The position numbers and the translations under genes were made by a program. Below, piece after piece: positions 35,132 through 42,595 of a stretch of 64,000 nt of DNA. Under the pieces are notes generated by a model. That model worked only from the letters and a program-made list of their open reading frames with translations, did not search any database and had not been told where the DNA came from. The stretch is from Candidatus Latescibacterota bacterium (GTDB lineage: Bacteria > JAAXHH01): the NCBI GenBank assembly GCA_022821085.1, contig JAJEEG010000006.1, forward strand, positions 248,001 to 312,000, given 5' to 3'. How positions within the stretch are numbered: position 1 is the first letter of the stretch; each line of letters begins with the position of its first letter.

Positions 35132-37495
35132 ATGACGAGTATGGAAAAACTCAGGCGGGAGAATGCCGCGTTGCGCGAGAGTATCTCCAAGCTGAACTCG
35201 GCCAGCCTGCGTATCAGCGCGAGCCTGGACCTGGAGACCGTCCTGCAGGAAGTCGTGGAAAGCGCCCGTGCACTGACCCGGGCGAGCCACGGCGTCATCG
35301 CAACGATAGACGAGGAAGGCCGCCCCGTTGACATTCTCACTTCCGGCCTCACGGACGAAGAGCGACGGCAGATGATGGACTGGCCGGATGGTATCAAGCT
35401 CTTCGAACATTTACGCGACCTGCCGGGCGCACTGAGACTGCCGGACGTGCAGGACTACGTGCGGTCGCTGGGATTCTCCCCGGACGTACTGCCGTTCAGT
35501 ACCTTCCAGTGCATGCCCATGCGCTCTGGCGCACAACACGTCGGCAGCTTTTTTCTCGCCGATAAGGAGGGTGGCGAGCACTTCACGGACGAGGACGAGG
35601 AATTCCTCGTGCTGTTCGCGTCGCAGGCGGCCACGGCGATCGTCAATGCCCGCGCGTACCGGGCGGAGCAGAGCGCGCGCGCCGACCTGGAAGCCCTGGT
35701 CGAGACTTCACCGGTGGGCGTTGCGGTTTTTGACGCGGGGTCCGGGTGGCCGAAGTGGTTCAACCGCGAAGCGAGACGGATCGTGGAAGTCCTGATCAGC
35801 CCGGGAAGTCCGCCGGAGTCTTTGCTGGAACAGATCACATTGAAGCGCGCCGACGGACGCGAGATCGCGCTGGACCAGTTCCCGTTGTCCGAGGCGCTGA
35901 TCCACGCCGAGAACGTACGGGCCGAGGAGATCGTGCTATCGGTACCCGACGGACGTTCCGTCGAGACACTGGTAAACTGCACGCCGATCCATTCCGATGA
36001 AGGAGAGGTCCAGTCCGTCGTCGTCACGATGCAGGACCTGGCGCAGATCAAGGAACTGGACCGGTTGCGGACCGAATTCATCAGCATGGTGAGTCACGAG
36101 CTTCGGGCCCCCCTTACCTCCATCAAGGGCTCTGCGGCCACCCTGATGGAGGAATCACCGGGGCTGGATCCCGCGGAGACGCGCGAGTTCTACCGCATCA
36201 TCATGGATCAGACCGATCAAATGCGCCGGTTGATCGGCGACCTGCTGGACGCGGGCCGCATCGACACGGGCACGCTGTCGGTGACACCCGAAGCATCTGA
36301 AATCGCCGTCCTGGTCGACCAGGCGCGAAGCTCCTTTCAGAGCGGCGGCAGCAAGCACACGCTCAGGATCGATCTTCCACCGGACCTGCCGAGGGTCATG
36401 GCCGATCGCGCGCGCATCATACAGGTATTGAACAACCTGTTCGTCAATGCCGCGCGTCACGCACCGGAGTCCTCCCCCATCCAGGTCTCCGCCATACATG
36501 ATTGCCAACACGTCGAAGTCTCGGTACGCGACGAAGGCATCGGCGTGGCGCCTGAGATGTTGCCGCACCTTTTTCATAAGCACATCGGACTTGACGACCG
36601 TGCACGCTCTTCCAATACAGCCGGCACGCGGCTGGGTCTTGCCATCTGCAAGGGGCTCGTCGAGGCCCACGGAGGGCGAATCTGGGCGGAAAGCGCGGGT
36701 ATCGGCCAGGGCACGCGCATTGCCTTCACCATCCCGGTGATCCAGGAATCCGTGACCGCGGACCGCGCAACGATTCGGAGGGAAGCGCCCGGCGAAGACG
36801 AAGTGTTCGAACCCACGCGCATACTCGTGGTCGACGACGACCCAAGGATGCTGCAGTACATTCGGGACGCCCTCACCGAATCCGGTTTCGACCCGGTCGT
36901 AACCGGCGACCACGTCGAACTGTCGAGCATCATTCGGGCCGAAAAACCCCAACTGGTCCTGCTCGACCTGATATTGCCCGATACAGATGGCATAGAGTTG
37001 ATGAGAAGCTTATCAGAACTATCCGATATCCCGGTCATCTTCATCTCTGCCTACGGCCGGGACGAAACCATCGCGAAGGCGCTGGAAGAGGGTGCGGACG
37101 ACTACCTGGTCAAACCCTTCTCGCCGACGGAACTCGTGGCAAGGATACGGACGTCGTTGCGCAGGCGGGCCGATCCCGAACCGTTCCTGCTGGGTGAGCT
37201 GGCGATCAACTACGACCGTCGCCTGGTGAGCATGGGCGGCGTCCAGGTCGATCTCACCGCCAAGGAGTTCAACCTGCTTCGCGTACTCTCCCTGAACGCG
37301 GGCCGGGTGTCGACCTTCGATGCCCTGATTCGACAGGTTTGGGGTGCGCATGGCTACGCGAACCACAAGCTTGTGCGGAGTCTGATCAAAACGCTTCGGC
37401 GCAAGATTGGAGACGATGCGCGCGCGCCCGACTACATCTTCAACGTACGCGGGGTCGGGTACCGAATGGCCCGGCCCGGCGATGTCAAGGTCTGA
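35132..37495 (+). CDS. Histidine kinase fused to an OmpR-type response regulator
   Basis: 787 residues from ATG 35132; ATG 35141 and GTG 35120 are alternatives. A short coiled coil, then a GAF domain (about 25-190), a PAS-like domain (about 195-300), HisKA with His322 in SMVSHELRAPLTSI, and HATPase (NNLFVNAARH, DEGIGVAPEML, GTRLGLAICKGLVEAHGG). After a 30-residue linker comes a receiver domain with DDD and the phosphoacceptor Asp612 in LLDLILPD, then a winged helix (FNLLRVLSLNAGRVSTFDAL to NVRGVGYRM). No membrane segment is present, so it senses a cytoplasmic cue and could bind DNA itself. KdpD/KdpE-like parts are joined in one chain. Confidence 0.93.
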   Translation: MTSMEKLRRENAALRESISKLNSASLRISASLDLETVLQEVVESARALTRASHGVIATIDEEGRPVDILTSGLTDEERRQMMDWPDGIKLFEHLRDLPGALRLPDVQDYVRSLGFSPDVLPFSTFQCMPMRSGAQHVGSFFLADKEGGEHFTDEDEEFLVLFASQAATAIVNARAYRAEQSARADLEALVETSPVGVAVFDAGSGWPKWFNREARRIVEVLISPGSPPESLLEQITLKRADGREIALDQFPLSEALIHAENVRAEEIVLSVPDGRSVETLVNCTPIHSDEGEVQSVVVTMQDLAQIKELDRLRTEFISMVSHELRAPLTSIKGSAATLMEESPGLDPAETREFYRIIMDQTDQMRRLIGDLLDAGRIDTGTLSVTPEASEIAVLVDQARSSFQSGGSKHTLRIDLPPDLPRVMADRARIIQVLNNLFVNAARHAPESSPIQVSAIHDCQHVEVSVRDEGIGVAPEMLPHLFHKHIGLDDRARSSNTAGTRLGLAICKGLVEAHGGRIWAESAGIGQGTRIAFTIPVIQESVTADRATIRREAPGEDEVFEPTRILVVDDDPRMLQYIRDALTESGFDPVVTGDHVELSSIIRAEKPQLVLLDLILPDTDGIELMRSLSELSDIPVIFISAYGRDETIAKALEEGADDYLVKPFSPTELVARIRTSLRRRADPEPFLLGELAINYDRRLVSMGGVQVDLTAKEFNLLRVLSLNAGRVSTFDALIRQVWGAHGYANHKLVRSLIKTLRRKIGDDARAPDYIFNVRGVGYRMARPGDVKV

Positions 37496-37535
37496 CACCA
37501 GACGCCGGCGAACGCTTCGTACCAGGTCGGTTTGC

Positions 37536-37889
37536 TCAGTCCTGCCTCTGCTTCAAAGCCCTGACTTCTCCTTCAACGCGGCCAAGCCTTTTGTTCAAGT
37601 CATGTATATCCGCCCTGACAACCTTGAATTCCTCCTGCATTTCGGTCCTGAGCGACTGCATTTCATCCCTGACGGCCTTGAATTCCTCCTGCATTTCAGC
37701 CCTGACGGCCTTGAATTCCTCCTGCATTTCAGCCCTGAACGACCGCATTTCAGTCCTGAACGACCTGAATTCCTCCTGCATTTCGGTGCGCAGTTCACCG
37801 GTGGATTGACCCATAAAGGTGATGACCGCAATGACAAGAATACCGACGGCAACCAGCACCTGGACAAATGCGATCAGTTTCTGGTACAT
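37536..37889 (-). CDS. Coiled-coil membrane protein with 11-residue repeats
   Basis: 117 residues from MYQKLIAFVQVLVAVGILVIAVITFMGQST, an N-terminal membrane helix; GGGGAA precedes this start, though an ATG 36 bases upstream is also in frame. The rest is coiled coil built of near-repeats RAEMQEEFKAV (11 residues, coded by repeated 33- to 66-bp DNA), ending DLNKRLGRVEGEVRALKQ. The same helix and the RLGRVEG ending occur at 40.1 kb, where the repeats are absent, and a related ending occurs at 57.3 and 58.9 kb. Function unknown. Confidence 0.8.
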   Translation of the reverse strand: MYQKLIAFVQVLVAVGILVIAVITFMGQSTGELRTEMQEEFRSFRTEMRSFRAEMQEEFKAVRAEMQEEFKAVRDEMQSLRTEMQEEFKVVRADIHDLNKRLGRVEGEVRALKQRQD

Positions 37890-38060
37890 TTCGTTCCCCG
37901 CTTTCGTTTTGCGTTCATGATTCATTTCTGTTGATCAATACTATTGAAGACATTGGACCGCATCCGGCTCGCCGCACCCGGCTCGTCGCACCCCATTCGA
38001 CCCTTCTAAATTGTAACTGTCGGAGCCCATTCTGAAATCCTCGGACTTTTTTGTGTTTTG

Positions 38061-38105
38061 TTAAGGTTCCGCCAGTTAAGGTTCCGCCAGTTGAAGTTCC
38101 GCCCG
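38061..38105 (+). repeat. 15-bp tandem repeat, three copies
   Basis: TTAAGGTTCCGCCAG at 38061 and 38076 is identical; the third copy at 38091 has three changes. The homologous place at 40.48 kb has a single copy. Confidence 0.85.
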
Positions 38106-38307
38106 GATAAGGCACACAGCAGCCTCTTTCTGCTCGATGGCCTCACCAATTGGGAATTGCCTTATACGCCTCATCCTGTGGTAATTGGCTAATGGCATTG
38201 TAACGTCGTTTTGTGATGGGAGAACGCTGACAAGCCCTACGCTAACAGACGCGTCGCGGTCCAGCGCGTCGCGACTCAGCGCTGCGCTGCGAGTCAGTTT
38301 AAAAACC

Positions 38308-38375
38308 CTCACTCCCGTCCTTTTGCGTCAACGGCTTGACTGCCCCCTCCACGCGTCCGAGCCTTATTCTCGAAC
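38308..38375 (-). pseudogene. Remnant of the RLGRVEG coiled-coil gene
   Basis: On the reverse strand one frame reads IRLGRVEGAVKPLTQKDG, matching the ends of the proteins at 40135 (NKRLGRVEGEVRALTQGRE) and 37536. Upstream of this the similarity stops and there is no start codon or membrane helix, so only about 20 codons survive. Confidence 0.65.
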
Positions 38376-38584
38376 TTTTCACGAAAACACGACAGTCCCC
38401 CTTGCCTTATACCATTACTTATCAGATATTTCACAATACCTCATGACGGAGTAACCACCTCTACGGAAGTTTCTTTCGGTAAAGTAGGAAGCACTTTTAC
38501 AGCCAACGGCTTTCCCATCCATATAAAAATCGTCAAATGGGCGTGTAGTATAACCCCAGTGTTTTTCCATCCGAAAGGATTGCC

Positions 38585-39823
38585 ATGACACGCTTGCGTC
38601 TCAGACTCGTGTGCATTGCGTTACTGCCGGTATCCCTGTTCGTGCTTTCCACCTGCGGCAAGGATAGTTCCACCGCCCCAGGCGCTCCAACACCCCCTGC
38701 CCCGGTACCCGCCAGCATCGAAATCACCCCGGCGTCCGCTACGTTGAACGCCATAGATCAAACCGTTGAGTTGGCTCCAGTAGTACTTGACGAGAATGGT
38801 GCTGAGATCGCCGATGCTTCGGTTACGTGGACGAGTGGCGCCGTGGACGTTGCGACGGTTTCCGATCAAGGCCTGGTCACGGCGGTCAACAACGGGTCCG
38901 CGGTGATCACGGCACAGTCGGACAGTCTTTCGGCATCGGCGAGTATCACCGTCTCGCAGGTGCCGGTCCGTATCGTAATCGAGTTCCCGACCACGGAATC
39001 GGGCCAGGTCATACTGACGGACATGGGCGAGTTAAAACTGGTAGCCACGGTACAGGATAGAAACGGACATCCGGTGGCCGGAGCGGAAGTGACATGGTCG
39101 AGCAGCGATGAATCCGTAGCGACCGTCAACGATCAAGGAGTGGTAAACGAGGTCTCGAGCGGGTTTACTCAGATCACAGCCCGATCGGGAGACCTGTCAG
39201 ACTCGATTAATTATGGTGTCTCGTTAAGTGTTGCACTGGGCAGGTTGTATATGGCGACAAATGGTCCGGATTGGACACAAAACACGAACTGGTTGACTGA
39301 TAAACCGTTGGAAGAATGGCACGGTATTACGGTCGGCTTGTTTGGACAGCCTACGATACTGAACCTGAACAACAACAACCTGGGTGGCTCGATTCCGACG
39401 GATGCGGGACAATTGTATTCTCTTGGAGAACTGAATCTGGGATCCAATCGGATTTCGGGCGAGATTCCCGCAACGATAGGAAAGCTGGAATTTCTCGGCA
39501 AACTGAACCTGAGCGACAACCAGTTGTCAGGAGAAATACCCGCCGAGTTGGGACGACTTAAAGAACTGGAGGTTCTGGCACTCGACAGGAACGAGTTGAC
39601 CGGTGAGCTTCCGGCCGAACTGGGTAACCTTGCCAACCTCCGGGAATTACACCTGCAGGAAAATGAATCATTGAACGGACCTCTGCCTGATTCGTTTACG
39701 AATCTCGAGCTTCAAACCCTGGACCTGGATGGAACAGCGCTTTGCGTGCCGGCCAACTCGGAGTTCCAGGCCTGGATCGAAGGGATTGATAACGTAACCG
39801 CCGCCACGTGCCCTGATCCGTAG
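38585..39823 (+). CDS. Lipoprotein with BIG2 and leucine-rich repeats
   Basis: 412 residues. The lipobox ends at Cys24 (FVLSTCGKDSS), followed by a Pro/Ala linker. Two BIG2 domains (ITPASATLNAIDQTVELAPV; VTWSSSDESVATVNDQGVV) precede a leucine-rich repeat part with the entry motif MATNGPDWTQNTNWLTDKPLEEWHGI and about five plant-type units (LSGEIPAELGRLKEL). The C-terminal cap is ALCVPANSEFQAWIEGI with a second cysteine at the end. Surface exposure and binding to a protein or glycan are likely. A strong terminator follows. It is the smallest of four paralogues here. Confidence 0.9.
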   Translation: MTRLRLRLVCIALLPVSLFVLSTCGKDSSTAPGAPTPPAPVPASIEITPASATLNAIDQTVELAPVVLDENGAEIADASVTWTSGAVDVATVSDQGLVTAVNNGSAVITAQSDSLSASASITVSQVPVRIVIEFPTTESGQVILTDMGELKLVATVQDRNGHPVAGAEVTWSSSDESVATVNDQGVVNEVSSGFTQITARSGDLSDSINYGVSLSVALGRLYMATNGPDWTQNTNWLTDKPLEEWHGITVGLFGQPTILNLNNNNLGGSIPTDAGQLYSLGELNLGSNRISGEIPATIGKLEFLGKLNLSDNQLSGEIPAELGRLKELEVLALDRNELTGELPAELGNLANLRELHLQENESLNGPLPDSFTNLELQTLDLDGTALCVPANSEFQAWIEGIDNVTAATCPDP

Positions 39824-39912
39824 TTGGTAAACGGCTTCGCCGGTTCTGAAAACCATTGTAAATCTTCATGAAGCGTGTTTGCTCCGGTCTGATACCCCGG
39901 TGCGCTGAAAAA

Positions 39913-39947
39913 AAACGGGTCAGGGAGACACAGTCCCTGACCCGTTT
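39913..39947 (+). terminator. Intrinsic terminator after the 38.6-kb lipoprotein
   Basis: A perfect 14-bp stem (39913-39926 with 39934-39947) and a seven-base loop. An A-run lies on the 5' side and TTT ends the 3' arm, so it could work in both directions. Confidence 0.85.
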
Positions 39948-40052
39948 GCAATATAGCGGATGATGAATACGCTGTTAAATGTCGCATCCGGTAATCACAG
40001 CTTCATCCGAAGTGAAAAAGATCACGATCATTCTGGCACGACTACTCTTATG

Positions 40053-40079
40053 GGCAGGTCGTTAATGGTACGACCTGCC
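40053..40079 (-). terminator. Hairpin behind the 40.1-kb coiled-coil gene
   Basis: GGCAGGTCGT (40053-40062) and ACGACCTGCC (40070-40079) form a perfect 10-bp stem with a seven-base loop. It lies 56 bases beyond the stop of the reverse-strand gene. No T-run is present. Confidence 0.4.
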
Positions 40080-40134
40080 GGCCACAAAGCGGCGTCTCAG
40101 GTATCGGAAGATCCTTTGAAACAGGTCGCCACGC

Positions 40135-40314
40135 TTACTCCCGCCCCTGCGTCAATGCCCTGACTTCCCCCTCCACGCGTCCAAGCCTTTTGTTCATGTC
40201 CTGCATTTCGATGCGCAACTCACTGGTGGATTGCCCCATCCAGGTGATGACGGCGATGACGAGCATACCGATGGCAACCAGCGACTGGACAAATACGATC
40301 AGTTTCTGATACAT
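40135..40314 (-). CDS. Small coiled-coil membrane protein, RLGRVEG type
   Basis: 59 residues from MYQKLIVFVQSLVAIGMLVIAVITWMGQST, a membrane helix, with GGGA upstream; an ATG 36 bases earlier is in frame. A short coiled coil ends DMNKRLGRVEGEVRALTQGRE. It is the short form of the protein at 37536, lacking all 11-residue repeats. The two genes and their upstream regions are duplicates of each other. Confidence 0.75.
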   Translation of the reverse strand: MYQKLIVFVQSLVAIGMLVIAVITWMGQSTSELRIEMQDMNKRLGRVEGEVRALTQGRE

Positions 40315-40600
40315 TTTATTCCCTGCTTTCGTTTCGCGTACATGATCCATTACTGTTTAAGACATTGGACTACATCCGGCTCGTCGCATCCGGTTTATCG
40401 CATCCCAATCAGTCGTTCCTAATCGTAACTGTCGGAGTCCAATCTGAAATCCTTGGACTTTTTTTCGTTTAGTTGCAGGTCCCGCCAGTCGAGGCCCCAC
40501 ACGGATTACCGCACACAGAGTCCTCTTTTCGGTCGATAGCGTCACTAAATGAGATTTGCCTAATACGCTGCATCCTGTGTTTATTGGCTAAGGTCACTTT
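40135..40600 (-). repeat. Segment duplicated with 37536-38212
   Basis: The gene and its upstream spacer match those at 37.5-38.2 kb: the same order of ACATCCGGCTCGTCGCA, a CTGTCGGAG run, AATCCTTGGACTTTTTTT-like and GCCAGT blocks, and the later CGCATCCTGTG-like block. They differ by many single changes and by repeat numbers. Confidence 0.75.
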
Positions 40601-40677
40601 ATGCAACCCAGGCACCCCCGGACCACCTGGGGCCACCCAGGCACGCCTGGCCACACTGAACCCGAAAGGCACCTTCC
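40351..40677. other. Intergenic, second half of the duplicated spacer
   Basis: 327 bases. Up to about 40600 it is the duplicate of 37.93-38.21 kb. No further open frame, promoter pair or terminator was recognised; AAAGG lies before the thiolase start. Confidence 0.6.
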
Positions 40678-41799
40678 ATGAGCAACAAGCGCGTCGCCAT
40701 CGTCGCGGGCGGACGGACGCCCTTCATCAAGTCGGGCAAGGCCTTCGCCGAAATCGATTCCCTGGCCATGGCCGTCCACACCACGCGCGGCATGCTGGAC
40801 CGGAGCGGGATCGACCCGGCGCTCATCGAATCCGTCGTCTTCGGGACGATGACGCCCGATCCCCTGAAGCCCAACCTGGCCCGGGAGCTCGTCTTCGAGG
40901 CGGGGCTACCTATCCGCGCCGAGGCTCATACCGTGGCCTCCTACTGCATCACCGGACTGCGGGCGGTCACGGTCGTCGCCGACGCCATCTCCGGTGGCCG
41001 CATCGACGTGGGCCTGGCCGGCGGGGTCGATTCGCTCACCCGGGCCTCCATGGATCTCTTCCGCGAGCCGTCCACGGGCCTGACCATGGGCGAGCACATG
41101 GAGCTGACCTGCAAGGAATGGGACATCCCGCGCGAGCGGCAGGACGAGGTGGCCCTGGCCAGCCACCGCAACGCCGTGGCCGCGCGCGAGAAGCTTGCCG
41201 GGGAGATCCATCCGCTGCTGGGCGAGGAGGCCGACTCCGGACCGCGGGCCGACACGTCGCTCGAGGCCCTGGCCGCGCTGAAGCCCGTCTTTGACCCGGA
41301 GCACGGCACGCTCACGGCGGGCAACTCGTCGCCCGTGACGGACGGCGCCGCGGCGGTGCTGCTGATGAGCGAGGAGAAAGCGGCCGAGTGCGGCCTGGAA
41401 CCGCTGGCGTACATCGGGGGCATGGCCTACGCCGCCCACGACCCCTCGGAGGGGCTGCTCATGGCGCCGGCCATCTCGGTGCCCCGGCTCCTGGCCAGCC
41501 GGAACCTGTCCATGGCGGACATGGACCTGGTCGAGATCCACGAGGCCTTCGCGGCCCAGGCCCTGGCCAGCGCGGCGGCGTGGGAGCGGGGCTGGAAAGG
41601 CGCGCCGACGGGCCCGGTGGACTGGGACCGCGTGAACGTCAACGGCAGTTCGATTGCCGTGGGCCATCCCTGGGCGGCCACGGGCACGCGCATCCTCACG
41701 ACCCTGGCCCACGAGATGAAACGGCGCGACGCCCGCTACGGCCTGGTCAGCATCTGCGCCGCGGGCGCCATGGCGGGCGCGTTCCTGCTGGAGCGGTAG
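40678..41799 (+). CDS. Thiolase (acetyl-CoA C-acyltransferase family)
   Basis: 373 residues. [21 protein letters not shown] opens the thiolase fold. The nucleophile cysteine is in [12 protein letters not shown] near residue 102, histidine in [12 protein letters not shown], and the second active-site block is [17 protein letters not shown]. The last cysteine block reads [14 protein letters not shown], where most thiolases have CGGGG-like glycines, and GGA is SSI in the former block, so this is a divergent member. It probably cleaves or forms 3-oxoacyl-CoA. No other beta-oxidation gene is adjacent. Confidence 0.9.
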   Translation: MSNKRVAIVAGGRTPFIKSGKAFAEIDSLAMAVHTTRGMLDRSGIDPALIESVVFGTMTPDPLKPNLARELVFEAGLPIRAEAHTVASYCITGLRAVTVVADAISGGRIDVGLAGGVDSLTRASMDLFREPSTGLTMGEHMELTCKEWDIPRERQDEVALASHRNAVAAREKLAGEIHPLLGEEADSGPRADTSLEALAALKPVFDPEHGTLTAGNSSPVTDGAAAVLLMSEEKAAECGLEPLAYIGGMAYAAHDPSEGLLMAPAISVPRLLASRNLSMADMDLVEIHEAFAAQALASAAAWERGWKGAPTGPVDWDRVNVNGSSIAVGHPWAATGTRILTTLAHEMKRRDARYGLVSICAAGAMAGAFLLER

Positions 41800-41869
41800 G
41801 GGGCGGCATCGACAGTATCCACGTCAGTGGGTGGCATTCATGAAGGGTTATTTGCGCGGTAGATTAGAT

Positions 41870-42157
41870 TTACCTGAACAATCTTACCACTATGGCCACG
41901 ACGCCTATCAGTGTAGGAATCCCCAGGGTGAGAATGACTGTGAGTATGTAGGCTTTGGTAGGTACATGTTTCAATGTCTCTTCCATCTTCACCACGGAAT
42001 CTCTGAGCGCATCTACTTTCTCCGCAGTGTTGTTCGTAGACACTTCCAGCCGGTCGAGCCTGAAATCCCTTGGTCGATTCCCATTACCGCTTCCACTGCT
42101 CGAACCGCTGCCTTCTCCAGCGGGTTCGCCGGTTAATTCGCGATTGGGCAAAGTCAT
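41870..42157 (-). CDS. Small coiled-coil protein with C-terminal membrane helix
   Basis: 95 residues. A Gly/Ser/Asn-rich N-terminus is followed by a coiled coil (DFRLDRLEVSTNNTAEKVDALRDSVVKMEETL) and a membrane helix, AYILTVILTLGIPTLIGVVAIVVRLF. The start follows an A/G-rich stretch (GAGGTG). It begins 12 bases after the end of the next gene upstream (42170-42394), so the two form an operon. No known function. Confidence 0.75.
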   Translation of the reverse strand: MTLPNRELTGEPAGEGSGSSSGSGNGNRPRDFRLDRLEVSTNNTAEKVDALRDSVVKMEETLKHVPTKAYILTVILTLGIPTLIGVVAIVVRLFR

Positions 42158-42169
42158 TGGAACACCTCT

Positions 42170-42394
42170 CTACTCGAGCAACGACCCGATCAGCGGGATG
42201 ACGACGCACGCCAGCACGACGCCAAGCATCCATTTCATCAGTTTAATGTCGCTCTGCATCAGTTCGATGTCATTCTGCATGGAGGACAGTTTCCGCTCGA
42301 AGTCCGCGATTTCTTCGGCGGCTTCGCTGGCGGCTGCTTCAGGAGTACCAGCGGCTACGAGTGCGTCATACGTCTTGGAAAGCATGACAGGCAT
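42170..42394 (-). CDS. DUF1640-like small coiled-coil membrane protein
   Basis: 74 residues. SKTYDALVAAGTPEAAASEAAEEIADFERKL resembles the helix-turn region of DUF1640/CCDC90-like proteins, followed by three MQNDIELMQSDIKLMK-type repeats and a membrane helix (MLGVVLACVVIPLIGSLL). AAAAGGA precedes the start. It leads a two-gene operon with 41870-42157. Bacterial relatives have no established role. Confidence 0.75.
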   Translation of the reverse strand: MPVMLSKTYDALVAAGTPEAAASEAAEEIADFERKLSSMQNDIELMQSDIKLMKWMLGVVLACVVIPLIGSLLE

Positions 42395-42510
42395 GATCCA
42401 TCCTTTTCTGTCTACGAGTCGTCGTACTATGCGCAGGTACGCTGCACGCGTCCTGCCCGGCCCTTATCTATAATCGTCGGAAGCCGGGACGAGTTTCTCG
42501 TATGGACGAT

Positions 42511-42541
42511 GTCTTTTATTGCTTTGGGAGAGATAAAAGAC
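42511..42541 (-). terminator. AT-rich hairpin beyond lptD
   Basis: GTCTTTTAT (42511-42519) and ATAAAAGAC (42533-42541) are perfect complements with a 13-base loop, 55 bases past the lptD-like stop. The stem is weak and has no T-run after it. Confidence 0.35.
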
Positions 42542-42595
42542 TAAAGGAGTGCTGGTCAGACCAGAGGAGAGGGGGCCGCCAACTCAGAACCCGCC

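Larger units (their letters stand above)
37926..38584. other. Long intergenic region, copy of the 40.3-kb spacer plus a gene remnant
   Basis: About 660 bases. The first 290 bases match the region 40351-40600 at many positions, in the same orientation relative to the coiled-coil gene. It contains a 15-bp tandem repeat (38061-38105) and a decayed coiled-coil gene end (38308-38375). The last 200 bases before the lipoprotein gene show nothing clear. Confidence 0.7.

Noticed and set aside
39960-40163. 67-codon frame after the terminator
   Set aside because: No ribosome binding site and overlaps a hairpin and the duplicated segment.
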